DNA of 64,000 nt from contig NC_063151.1 of the NCBI RefSeq assembly GCF_020921035.1, positions 35,966,934 to 36,030,933 of the forward strand, written 5' to 3'. Positions 1 to 10,900 of this stretch are shown piece after piece. The position numbers were made by a program, and so were the translations under genes. The notes beneath the pieces are model-generated. The model had not been told where the DNA came from and searched no databases. It saw only the letters and a list, made by a program, of their open reading frames with translations. Within the stretch, counting starts at the first letter, position 1, and each line of letters opens with the position of its first letter. Source of the stretch: Rhodamnia argentea. Its lineage: Eukaryota; Streptophyta; Magnoliopsida; Myrtales; Myrtaceae.

Positions 1-194
1 GTTTGTGCATTTTCAGGTTCGTTTACATTGATATATGCAAATGCCAAACAATGAACATCATAGAATATGCACATATCCGACTTTATTAATGCGATTCACC
101 AAACAATGGATAGGATATGAAAAAATCTATGGATTTCATATCTTATATGATCTAATCCTATCATGGCTAGAAATCTAAACGATTAAATGCAGCC
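1..194. mobile_element. Right end of a PIF/Harbinger-like non-autonomous element (cut by window edge)
   Basis: The stretch ends in AAATGCAGCC followed by TAA at 195-197. This matches the ends of the elements at 14467-15403 and 41252 onward, which start GG(T/C)TGCGTTTG after TAA. The inner sequence around 100-180, with its 'attcaccaaacaatggataggatatga' type motif split over two short blocks, resembles the inner right end of the copy at about 15300-15400. The left end lies outside the window. The PIF/Harbinger assignment rests on the TAA target site and the GC-rich start of the terminal repeat; no transposase is visible. Confidence 0.5.
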
Positions 195-261
195 TAACTT
201 CATACGTTAGTTGGACGCTCTCAAAAAGGCCATGTAGAATTGTGGGACCCCTAAGTGAGCT

Positions 262-800
262 TTTAAATAAGGGTTAAGATCACGAAAAATCTCAAACTGG
301 TATACATGTGACAAATTTATCCCAAACTATTTTTTTGACCACAAAAAACCCCAAACTAGTACACTTGTGATAAATTTACCCCAAACTAGTACCCATGTGA
401 CAAATTTATTCTCCGTTAATTTTTCTTAAATTTAAGCATCAAATTACTGAGTTGGATGGCATGTAGCGGTTCACGGATGTACCATTTTGGGGTTTTTACC
501 CTCTATTTGTCACAAGTATATCAATTTTGGATTTTTTGTGGTATTAACCCAATTTAACGGAGGGTAAATTTGTCAAGGGTGTATTAGTTTGGGGGGTTTT
601 GTGGTAAAAAAATTTAATTTAGGGTAAATTTGTCACGGCTGTGCGCGTTTAGAGTTTTTGGTGGTCAAAAAAATAGTTTATGGTAAATTTGACACAAATG
701 TACCGGTTTGGAGTTTTTCGTGATAAAAAAAATAGTTTATGGTAAATTTATCATGAATATACCAGTTTGGGATTTTTCATGGTATTAACCCTTTAAATAA
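262..800. mobile_element. Mutator-like (MULE) MITE, 521 bp, with 9-bp target-site duplication
   Basis: The element is 271-791. It is flanked by the 9-bp direct repeat TTTAAATAA at 262-270 and 792-800. The ends are GGGTTAAGATCACG and CATGGTATTAACCC, an imperfect terminal inverted repeat. Each end carries several tandem subterminal units built around 'acaaatttaccccaaact' and a poly-T or poly-A tract, inverted between the two ends. A 9-bp duplication with long inverted ends is the hallmark of the Mutator superfamily. No transposase frame exists, so it is non-autonomous. The centre (about 430-560) has no recognisable captured gene. Confidence 0.8.
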
Positions 801-2169
801 CTTAATAATGCTCCTACGAAAATTTATCTAATACCTTTCATTCGTCTCTCAACTTTCTAATTAATTAATTTTCAAGTCCCACGCTTAGGGAAAATCCAAA
901 CCTACAATGAAGAATATTGGTATAATGTCTTTATCATAATACTTAAAATTTTAAGTTAATCGGCAGTGATTTTGTAAAATTATACATGGTCGGAACAAGC
1001 AATCTCAAAAAAAGGTGTACATGATTTTTTTTAACTGATAAATTAACTTTCAAATACATAATTTTGGGTAAAAGTGAAATTGGCTCGCACATGTAAATTA
1101 CACGATTTTAGCACGCATGTTTAGTAAATTTTTATTTGCTTTTTGGTGAATGAGATTTTTATCAAACCATTAAAATTAATCATGAGTTCATATTTTGATT
1201 ATGTTTATTTTTAGGCAAGTTATCTGTAAAATATAATCGATATCATCCCAAAGCATCAAAGGTGTAGGGTAGGGACATACCAGTTAGAAACGCTACAGTA
1301 TAATTGGGGGAGTTCTAGCATGCCCAATAGCCAGATACAGGTGAATAAGTCCACAAAACCCTGTCTTACCGTACGGTTGTGATCATTTCCAGTCAATGAA
1401 TCTTAGTTTGGGTAAGAATATCGCAATCCATAATAGCTATGTAAATGATTTTCAACGAAATTTGATTGAAAGGACTGTATTGAAAAATTACGGAAATGTT
1501 TAAGACTATACTGGAAGCAATTAAAATGTTTATGACCAAATTGGCATTCGTACAGTAAACTTATGACTGATTGGAGAATTTCTCCATTAATAACTCGACC
1601 GCGTTGTATGATGGTTCAAATCTTTTGTGGTAAAATGGTGCTCTCAAATGCCAATTTCTCGCATACATGTAAATGGGTGTCCACGTGTTATCAGGGTAGA
1701 TTAAATTAATCTAGCATCTCCCATTATAAAGGATTCAAAGAGAAACCTTACCCAGATATTAAATGGCCTTTGTGAGAAAAAAGAGAAGATATTCTCTTTC
1801 TTTACGGACAAAGACAAGTCCCCAGATCCTGCATGAATGACTTGTGCAAGAAAAACACTGAGAGGGGAGGGAAGACCGTGGTGCAGATGATTTTATGTAC
1901 AGTGTACAGCACAACAGGTCGTCTCGTTGAAGCAAAAGCCAAGAAATAATTAATTCTTAATTAATGTGCAAAGACCCCTCTACCTTATATTAAGAGAGAG
2001 AGAGAGATATATAGCTCATGGGGGCAATTCCTCCTCCCTTATTTATTACCACCTCCTAGGAAACCTGCACCTCCCATATGTGAAGGCATTGACACATGTT
2101 TGGGCATCATCACCATCCTCATCAAACGTCATCCATCTCCCTCTCTCTTTCTCTCTCTCTCTCCATTTG
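801..2169. other. Upstream region of the MYB gene, no gene seen
   Basis: This is AT-rich DNA without a credible ORF. About 1425-1590 has phrases such as 'gaccaaattggcattc' that resemble the degenerate tandem motif found again near 10190-10310, so an old repeat is likely here. A single CACGTG box lies at 1682-1687. The part after about 1950 is the promoter-proximal region of the MYB gene. Confidence 0.4.
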
Positions 2170-2176
2170 TATAAAA
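2170..2176 (+). promoter_or_regulatory. Putative TATA box of the MYB gene
   Basis: TATAAAA lies 175-181 bp upstream of the MYB start codon, just after a CT-rich tract (about 2137-2163). With transcription starting about 30 bp downstream, the 5'UTR would be about 150 nt and would include the repeated 'gcttca' block at 2275-2300. Inferred from sequence and spacing only. Confidence 0.45.
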
Positions 2177-2350
2177 TGGCGAGAAGGTGGTGACAAGTGA
2201 AGTGAATACTAGAAAGGTTCTCTTGTGTCGCTTATCTCTCTAGCTTCCGCGCAGAGAGTGTCTGTACATAGAAAGCTTCAGCTTCAGCTTCAGCTTCATC
2301 TACTTCTGCAACCTCGGTATCCCATAGGTTGGAGAGAGAGGGAGGGAGAG

Positions 2351-4986
2351 ATGGGAAAGGGACGTGCGCCATGTTGCGACAAGAACCAAGTGAAGAGAGG
2401 TCCATGGAGTCCAGCCGAGGACTCGAGGCTCATCTCTTTCATCCAGAAGTATGGCCATGAAAACTGGCGTGCTCTTCCTAAACAAGCAGGTTGACTCTCT
2501 CTCTCTCTCTCTCTGAAAGCAGCATAATGATCTGTCTTTGTTTTTATCTTAATGATGGGATTTTGCCGAAAATAGCTTCCAAGATATCAAATCATTGCTC
2601 ACTCACGATGGTGTAACCATTTTCGATTAATTAGAGAGTTCTTTCTATTGAAGATTCTTTTCCGTCTTGCAGTAACTTTAATAAAGATTGTTAATTTCGG
2701 CATATTATCATTTTGGGTGTTAACAATCTCAATAATTCAGACTGAGTCTGAAACAAGCTGTAGGATTGGACATTCGGAGTTTCGCATGATAAGCGTGTTA
2801 CCGGAGGAATGCTGGTTTGAGACGCATCCTCCAACTTAAGGATCATTCTTGTGGGTCCATCTTTTACTTTCTTTAGACCAATCAAGCTCATATAAACCAT
2901 TCAACCCAAAGAACTAGAAAAGAAAAACAAAAGGGGTTATTTTAGCGGGCCTGATTCCTCCCAGTACAAGTCTTTGAAATTCGATACCCGCATTTGAAAT
3001 GAAAAAAAGGAGAGAAAAGAGACCTGTTCATGAGTGTTATCTTATTCATATATAACGACAATCCTTGGGTCAACCTCATTGCTGGCCTGCATATATGAGA
3101 GGAGTTCAAGACTGTACATGCAGCGGAAGCCATGCAGTTCTTTTTAGGACCCCTTACCCCCCATGCAATTTGCAACAGTTCTTCAAGCTTCTTCTTTCCA
3201 TCAAGAGTTGTTCAGGTTCTTCGGAAATTTGCGTTATTAGTTCAGTTTCACAATTCTTTTCTTTCTTTCTTTTGGGTGGTGGGGAGTCTATTTTTGCCAC
3301 ATCGGATGGAAATGGTAGTCGCACATCAGGATTAGCAAAGATTATTTAGGAACCGACAAACAGCAATCAGCTGACAATAGGTTGCTTTAGTACATTGGTC
3401 GTCCCACTTGTTCTCTAGTTTTACGAGCAAATTTAGTAAATGGTCATTTGTTTACCGACCTAAGTAACGCGGATTCATTTAGTCAACCGGGATAATTTTT
3501 TTATTCCTTGAGGAGATAACAGCGTTAACTTTGAATAGAATGAACCATCGCGTACTTTGCAATTGCTATCAGTATAGGAATACGTACATAAACAACGAGG
3601 GGTTCTAGAATCGCATGACATTTTGAAAAGCCTGTCCGGCGTTATTGCTATAAAGAAGGTGTACTCGGTTTTGACATGTCGGTGTCGTAAACGGAATGCA
3701 ATATAATAAGCTTACAGGATTTGACTATATAACCAAACATTTTATCTCCCCAGGATCGCGACAAGCCATCGCAAATGTTAAACTAGTAGTTTCCTGAGAT
3801 GTATTCTACAAGTGTAGTGTCGTGAAAATTTGTAGAGATTATATTGCAGTGACAGTAAGAGATTTCAAGACAACCTAAATTTGTCTCGGGGTTTATAATT
3901 TCTTGTGTTGGATGCATCAGGACTATTGCGATGCGGGAAAAGTTGTCGACTGAGATGGATTAACTACCTGCGGCCGGACGTGAAGCGAGGGCATTTCACC
4001 AAAGAGGAAGAGGACGCCATCCTTCAATTACACCAGTCACTGGGAAACAAGTAATCACCAAATTATGCATTTATAATCTCATTAATAATCAGTCAGATTA
4101 GGTACAGTTTAATCTTTTACCGTATATTATGTCGTGACTCGTTATTTTTGCGAATGATTGATCGGGCAGATGGTCTAAAATTGCATCACATTTGCCTGGA
4201 CGGACTGACAATGAGATCAAGAATGTGTGGAACACTCATTTGAAGAAGCGTTTGGCCGGTAGGGGCCTTGGTCAGTCGAAGCACGAATCCTCCATTAGCT
4301 CCTCGTCCTCGTCTTCCTCCGCGTCTTCGCTCGTGTCCCGTGCCTGCATTGAAAGGAATGTGCCAATGGACCTCGAACTTTCGACTGGTCAACGTCCTCT
4401 GGATGAGAAATCTTGTGGTCAGGAAGGCGTGGTGCCACCGCCACAGCCCAATGAACCTCAAGAAGTCCAAGAGGAAGTAGCCGAACGTTTGCCTGATAAC
4501 AAGGACTCCAAAGATCATTCGTCGACTTTTTCCGGCTCCAATGAACCGGCTCATCTGAAGGACTGCGTACGAGTGGACAGTCCGATCGCGGAAGAGCAAA
4601 TGGATTCGTTCTTCAGCTTCAGCAGCCCTTACGATGTGCGCAGCGCACTGGAGCCGGGAGAAGTGAACAAACCAGATAATAACAATAATGAGTCGGGCAA
4701 CTTCACGATAGACATCCCGTTCGAGTGCGATGTCGAATTTTGGAACATGTTAGATAGCTTGGAACCGTTCTCGGTCCATGAAGCAGACGTCGGGCAGGAC
4801 GACCGGAGGACCGGAGAAGGGTTTTCCCGGGAGGACGAGGACCTGAGTTGGTTGCGGTACTTGGAGAACGAGCTCGGGCTGGAGGCAACAAAGGAAAGAG
4901 GGGTCCAAGAAAAGTCAAGAGCCATCTCCGTCACAACAAGTCCATCCGACATGGCAGTGCCAATGAAGGCGTGTTGTCAAGGTTAG
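2351..4986 (+). CDS. R2R3-MYB transcription factor, MYB58/MYB63-like (subgroup 3)
   Basis: Coding exons are 2351-2489, 3921-4050 and 4170-4986, which gives 361 residues. The two introns sit at the classic R2R3-MYB positions, one after the third helix region of R2 and one inside R3. R2 (about residues 14-61) has W19, W39 and W59. R3 (about 67-112) has F72, W91 and W110, and the helix with [21 protein letters not shown]. The start [11 protein letters not shown] and the phrases [13 protein letters not shown] and [12 protein letters not shown] match subgroup 3 proteins (MYB58/63) better than subgroup 2 (MYB13-15). Known members activate lignin and phenylpropanoid genes in the nucleus. The C-terminal part is Ser-rich, then acidic, with an FWNMLDSLE segment and a [12 protein letters not shown] motif near the end, probably the activation region. 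The ATG at 2351 is chosen because the family starts exactly there. The subgroup is from memory of the family, so the target genes are inference. Confidence 0.88.
2495..2514. repeat. (CT)n microsatellite at the 5' end of MYB intron 1
   Basis: About ten CT units begin 5 bp after the donor site of the first MYB intron. Confidence 0.8.
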
Positions 4987-6134
4987 GAGTAGAATTCGGA
5001 AGCAGCAGCAGAAGGGTCGATCCGATGTCGAGAATTGACCTCGGTCAAATACGCAACTTGGACACAGCACAGTGCTTGGATCCATCAATGTCTTTTTCAA
5101 AAGTTGGTGAGAGGGTGGCGAGGTCAAGAATTTGACAAAACGCCACCTACCCAGCTGTTCGATTCCAACGTTTTAACTGAAGTCGCATGTGTCTCTCTAG
5201 CATGTAATCGAGAGTCTGATTTACATGTTCAACGAGAAGCATGTTGCTCCACCACCTAACTCATTATGTAACTTCGTGTCCCACCGCTGGTTGGTGATAC
5301 TTTTGTGCTCCCACCTTTCGAAACTTCCTTAGACCGACGGCCAAAAAGGGATTAAAAGTAAGGAGCGATGCCTCCGATGGTTTCTTGGTCAACAGTCATG
5401 ACGACGCCCGAATTTAGTTGCGACTTTTAGGGACAAATCAACGGCGATAGTCGTTGTAGACATGGAAAATTCAGAGCTGGCTCGTCGATCGCACGCGCAC
5501 ACATGCATGCATCCAGAATTAAAGTGAGAAAATGGGGAAATGGAGGGAATCGGACCGGGTTTTTTTTTTTTTTTTTCCTATTTCATTTGAAGTCAATCGA
5601 GCAAAATTAAGAAAGTACGAGCACGAGCATGGAGACTCGGTATGGTTGGAACGGATCTCGTTAATCTGACCATCCATTATCATTTGACAGTTGACGGCGC
5701 TTTGCCAGCCACAAATTCTTTTTGTGGCTGACAAATAGCTATAAAAAATACAAAAAATGAAATTGTGAAAAAAATTTATGGCAAGCATAACACAAGGTCA
5801 AACTGTGTGACCATCAGGCAAATAAATCCTGGTTGAAACAGTTGTGATCATTCAAAGATCTTTGGGACACAACGAACTCGAATCTATAGCTTGTCTTTCC
5901 TCTTAGTCTTGAGAAACTAATGGTCATGTTTAAAGAACAAAAGATAAGAGTGAAACTTAGATATCGTTGGCTCATGTGTTCACCACGTGTGGCAGTTCAT
6001 TTTATTTCTGTGCTAGTTGCATGACATGATTTTGTACATAGCTTATTGATTATTGATTTGGCATTTCTTAATTCCAATTTTTTTATTGAACCAAATTACA
6101 AAATAGATAACTCGAAAATATCTTGAAAGAAGTT
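4987..6134. other. MYB 3' flank, no gene seen
   Basis: The region holds the probable 3'UTR of the MYB gene and then AT-rich DNA with a poly-T run at about 5561-5577. Short ORFs here lack coding character. Confidence 0.4.
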
Positions 6135-6478
6135 ATTATAATATATAGTTCATTTTGTAGCTAAGCTTCTCAATATGTTCTTGAGTGTTAGTGTTGCGAA
6201 AGCCAGCGATCGGACAATATAATAAACTTAATTAAGAAAATAATTCAGACACTAGATTTATATGGTTCGGTCGATATGACCTATGTCCATAAAGAATGTA
6301 GTAAATGATTCTACTATATATCAAACTATACAACGGGGATTAGAATCACACTAGAGTCATTTAAACAATCTTAGCTTTTCTCAACCCCGCATCTCACCCA
6401 CTAACTTACACAGTATTTGGCCCCACAATTTTTCATGAAATAATCTCTCAATCTTGTCAAGAAATTCAGATATCTTAT
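6135..6478 (-). mobile_element. Truncated Copia LTR fragment (minus orientation)
   Basis: From about 6185 the sequence matches the LTR of the minus-strand element at 10382-10900 and 12951-13471, for example 'gatcggacaatataataaac', 'actagatttatatggttc' and 'aacttacacagtatttgg'. The match stops at 6478, exactly where a different LTR begins. The match to 10328-10672 also extends about 50 bp outward beyond the apparent LTR edge. Confidence 0.6.
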
Positions 6479-7331
6479 TGTTGAAAATATGTCTCGAGTT
6501 TAAGATCGAAACGGAAATTTAAATTCCAAAAACAGATATATCTTGTTCTTGAAATTAAAGATAAGATTTGCTTGAATATCACCGAAATCTTGATGGAAGC
6601 GGGGGAAATTATATTTCTTGTTCGTACGATGCAAATCACTATCAAGAATGGATTTGATCTGTTGGAGTTAGCAAGAAAGAAATTAAAAAAAAGGGAAAGA
6701 CAAGTCCAAGGTGGACTAGGTCAGCTAGAGGTTTTTTTTTTTTTTTTCTCTTTGCTAACCAATGTGGATTTCTCAAGTGGTGATATGAAGAACTCAAGGT
6801 TTTGTCTTTTTGTGGGACTCACTTTCATATAAAAGGAAAGCAACACCGTGGCTATCAGAGAGAGTCTTGAAGCGCCGTTCTTGAGTGCTTGGCAGCGGAT
6901 GCTTTCTTATTCGTGAATTTCATCCGAAGAAATCGTAGAAGTTTTTGAAGCACCGTTTCTAAGTGAGTGCTTGACATTGGAACTTCGTTTTGTTCGCGGA
7001 ATTACATCAAGAATTCAAGTGTGGAAGCCGATTAAATCTTGAGGTTAGATTTGTATTAATTCCTTTGCGAGATTGAAAGATTATTTCGTTAGGAATTTGG
7101 GGTTAAACACTATGTGTGTTATTGAATGTAATTGGGGCTTGGGAAACACTGAGAGTGTTTGAGTTACTCGAGTTTGGTTTGTAATCTCCGTGTATCGCTC
7201 GTTCTATAGTGGAATTTGTTGCTGCTCTCCCCGTGGACGTAGGTCTCTACTACCGAACCACGTACATCCGATGTTCGATTTATTTTCTTATTTTGTCTAT
7301 TTTATTGTTCGATCGCTTGTTCCGCGCAACA
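6479..7331 (+). repeat. 5' LTR of a Ty1/Copia relic
   Basis: The LTR starts TGTTGAAAATATG and ends GCGCAACA, so it has TG...CA ends. It is followed after one base by a primer-binding site. Its ends are similar to those of the minus-strand element, so the two are related families. No matching 3' LTR was seen downstream. About 853 bp. Confidence 0.75.
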
Positions 7332-7333
7332 AT

Positions 7334-7345
7334 TGGTATCAGAGC
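7334..7345 (+). other. Copia primer-binding site (initiator tRNA-Met type)
   Basis: TGGTATCAGAGC is the standard plant Copia primer-binding site, complementary to the 3' end of initiator tRNA-Met. It sits directly after the LTR and before the gag start at 7372. Confidence 0.85.
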
Positions 7346-7371
7346 TAGGCTTGTCGAGTTGAAGCGAATCG

Positions 7372-8505
7372 ATGGCGATAGAAGAAGTAAAAGTGAAAAT
7401 CGACAAATTTGAGGGGAAGGACTTTGGTTTTCGGAAGATGCAGATTGAAGACTATCTATATCGGATGAAGCCGCACTTGCCCCCGTTTGGAGATAAAGCA
7501 GAGACGATGAAGCAAGATGATTGGGAATTGCTGGATAGATGAGCGATAGGTGTTATTCGACCGACGTTGGCTCGTAATGTTGCGTTTAATATCGTCAAAG
7601 AGAAGACTACTGTGGGTTTGATGAAAGCCCTGTCATATATGTACGAGAAGCCCTCTACAATCAACGAGGTTTATCTAATGCGACGTCTGTTTAATTTGAA
7701 GATGAGCGAATGTGCGTCAGTTACTAATCATATCAATGAATTCAATGTGATCGTTAGTCAATTGAGTTCGGTTGATATTGACTTTGAAAATGAGGTACGT
7801 GCTTTGATTCTATTATTCTCATTGCTTGATAGTTGGAATATTATCATTATCGATGTTAGTAATTCCTCCGGATCAACAAGTTTAACTTTTGATGGGATTC
7901 GAGATTTAATTCTGAGCGAGGACATACGTAGAAGAGAATCTGGTGAATCAGTATCTACTACTTTAGTAGAAGAAAATAGAGGAAAAGCTGGTACTCGTGG
8001 TAGTAGAAGTAGTATGAACTCGAATAGACGCTGTCAATCTAGGATTGGCAGTGTTTTCTATTGGAACTGTGGCAAGAGAGAGCATCTTAGAAGGAATTGC
8101 TTAAAGTTGAAAACGAGAAAGGTAAAGAAATTAAAGTTGAATCTGCAGATGATATTGTAGCCGTAGCAGAAAATTCTGATGGTGTTGATAGTGTATTGTC
8201 TGTCACCGAGAATTCGTCATTTGACGAATGGATTATGGATTCTGGTTGTTCTTTTCATGCTACATCAAATAGGAATCGGTTTGCTACTTATCAGTGCACG
8301 GATAGTAGTAAAGTACGGTTGGGGAACAACGTTCAATGCGATGTTGTGGGTGTTGGTGATGTTAAAATCAGGATGCATGATGGTATTGTGAGGACATTGA
8401 TTGGAGTAAGACACATTCCAGAATTGAAAAAGAACTTAATTTCCTTGGGTGCTCTAGATTCATCTAGATGCAGGTATTCTTCACAAGGTAGAGCTCTGAA
8501 ATTTA
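7372..8505 (+). pseudogene. Degenerate Copia gag and protease fragment
   Basis: A gag-like frame starts at ATG 7372 and is broken by an in-frame TGA at 7540-7542. The frame then stays open to about 8157. The middle is typical UBN2/RVT-gag sequence (LMRRLFNLKM, HINEFN). The zinc-knuckle region near 8060-8100 keeps a C-x-G-x(4)-H-x(4)-C part but has Tyr where the first Cys is expected. The protease part (8097-8505) is in a different frame and keeps the aspartate active-site motif DSG (in IMDSGCSFHAT). Homology ends at about 8505, before integrase and reverse transcriptase. The element is therefore dead, with a stop, a frameshift and a lost 3' half. Confidence 0.8.
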
Positions 8506-10327
8506 CTTTCTTCATCTTTGTCGCATAATGTTTCACACATTTTAGTTGTGCCCGGAAAGCTTTGAGCTCGGCGTCCATCGAACTAAGATCATGCTCATCT
8601 TGGGTCGACATAGGTTCTTCTTCAACATTGCTCGGGTAAAAATTCTTGGACACACTTCTTGCCGATAGACTGATTTCCATATCAACCCAAATGAAAAGGC
8701 AACAACTTCCCCTCTATTGTTGGGAATGTATCTCGGGTAGCGGTGATACTTTCTTCCCCGATTGTCCTTTGCCTAGCTGTTCGTAGAGGAGATTTTAGGC
8801 CACAATGGCAAAATCCATATGTATCGTGTCAATTAAAGGGTCCGACATCAAAACGATTATCACATCATGAATTTGATGACCTCTTCATGAATTTGCTAAT
8901 CTCCTCTTGTAATGACACCTCATTGTCGGTTATAGGATACTTCCATTAGTTAATATAGTGAGCAAACATAAATAGGCATAGATGGGTAGATAAATATATG
9001 ACAAATGAACATAAGGGTCAATGAAATCTTGTTGCCACATGTAGGAATACTAGTTCCCAAGTACGGAACAAAAAAATCTAACTCTTTATTAGTCTTTTTA
9101 AGAGCCAAAACGACCCGCACTATGACTAGACTTTCATCAATCAAGAGTGGAGAGGATCTATAATTTTGCTTACACGAAATGCTAATTAAACCTCTTAACA
9201 TTGTTCTCCTCAAGAAACTCGATCACTATTTTTTGAACCATTATCCCGTATGATGTTCTCACATTACATTACATATACAAACGAAAATATTCTTCATGTT
9301 CTGCATTTTCTGATGCTTGGAATGCATGATAGAGATTTCGATAGCTCATTAGCTGAAAAAAAATGTACACAAAAGTAACACAAGTAAAACAGTCCAACCA
9401 ACAAAGATGCAGTATCAAGAGAGCTAAAGGGAAATAGAAGAGGCTGGCAACTTAGATTAAATCTGCCCAATATCTTTCTCTCCATCGAAGGTTACTGGCC
9501 ACCTAAATTATCGTTGACCTATGTGAACAAGCATTGTAAACCATTTTGAATGAAAATATAACTTTTTCTTCATTTATCAATAATTCAATTAAAATAGTTA
9601 AACCAAAACGTTTTTTTGTATAGTAACGGATACAGAAGTGTTCAAGATCGGCAAAAATAGCTTGAGAACCTAAAATTTTGATGTTCTTGTGAATACTTGT
9701 TCAATAATGGAAAGAAAGAACAATTCATTGCATGACATCAATCTCACCGATTATCGACAATAGATGGCTAATAGAATTCAAAAAAAAAAAAAAAACAGAT
9801 GAAGAAGTAGATTCTCTTCAAAAAAATCAGCCAATGAACTTACTTCAGAACTTTGGGTGAGGTTCTGGAGAACTAGGAGAAGGTCTCAGTCCAGCGTTAG
9901 GTAACCGTGTGCTTGAGCAAAATCCTTCGACGTGAGTTGAGATCGAATGAATCTAGGCAAATAGGATTTAGGGTTCTTCCTTCGTTAGTTTACATTGGAG
10001 AAGTTTGTTGAATTTGGGGCAAGGAAAAACGCAAGAGAAGGTGAGCGACGCCATTTGAAGGTTGTAGGGTTTCTGTTTTTATTTTGTTCATTAAAAAAAA
10101 TGACGCCGTTTTATTTTCAGGCATCCACGTGAGCACTAGTTCGGCCAATTAGGACGGCCGACCGGCATTGACTAGGTATCCATGAAGGCATTTTTTGAGC
10201 TAAAATAGTGGAAGGACTAAATTGGCTCTAGGTCAAAAGGTTTGGAACTAAATTAACACTAATAAAAGTTTTAGGATTGTATTGGCATCAAAGCAATAGA
10301 TTTAGGATTTTTTTGACAACTTTCCAA
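8506..10327. other. Unassigned repeat-like region between the two Copia relics
   Basis: No gene was recognised. About 8510-8680 can be read on the minus strand as an open frame ('MSTQDEHDLSSMDAELKAF'), a possible fragment of another element's protein that I cannot name. About 9780-9796 is a poly-A run. About 10190-10310 holds a degenerate tandem motif of the form 'aggactaaattggc', which often marks plant transposon debris. Confidence 0.35.
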
Positions 10328-10381
10328 GCTATCACAGTATATAGTTCATTTTGTATGTATGCTTTTTAATATGTTCTTAAG

Positions 10382-10900
10382 TGTTATTATTGGAAAAACA
10401 AACGATCGGACAAGATAATAGACTTAACCAAGAGAATAATTTGGACAGTAGATTTATATGGTTCACTTGGTATGACATAGTCCGTGAGAATGTAGTAAAA
10501 GATTTTTTTATAGATCAAACTATACAACAAATATTACAACCACACTCAAATCATTTAAACACTTAGTTTTCTCAACCCTCTATTACACCTACTAACTTAC
10601 ACAGTGTTTGGATCCACAATTTGTCTTAAAATAATTTATGGATCTTGTCAAGGTTTCAGATATCTTATCACTAGATTTATTGACTTCAACACTCTCGAAA
10701 TACTTCATCGTGTGATTCACAAGAAGTCACATCTTGTGTATACACACACATAAAAGTTAGATTCAAAATAGAAAACTCTCTTTTAGGAAACATAGTTGAA
10801 CTAGGAAACCATTCAATCTTGGAAATCTCTTCAAATTAGGAAATCTATTTGAATTAGGAAAGTTTTCTTTTCGAGCTCAAACTCAAGACATATTTTCAAT
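10382..10900 (-). repeat. 3' LTR of minus-strand Copia relic
   Basis: This matches the LTR at 12951-13471 over its whole length, including shared blocks such as 'gaaaactctcttttaggaa' against 'gaaaactttcttttaggaa' and 'caagacatattttcaa'. The divergence is high, so the insertion is old. About 519 bp. Confidence 0.7.

Noticed and set aside
1966..2193. 75-codon frame upstream of the MYB gene
   Set aside because: It lies over the CT-rich promoter region and the TATA box, and codon content follows the repeats.
2225..2494. Longer N-terminal extension of the MYB frame starting upstream of 2351
   Set aside because: The extension is low-complexity UTR-like sequence; the conserved family start MGKGRAPCC lies at 2351.
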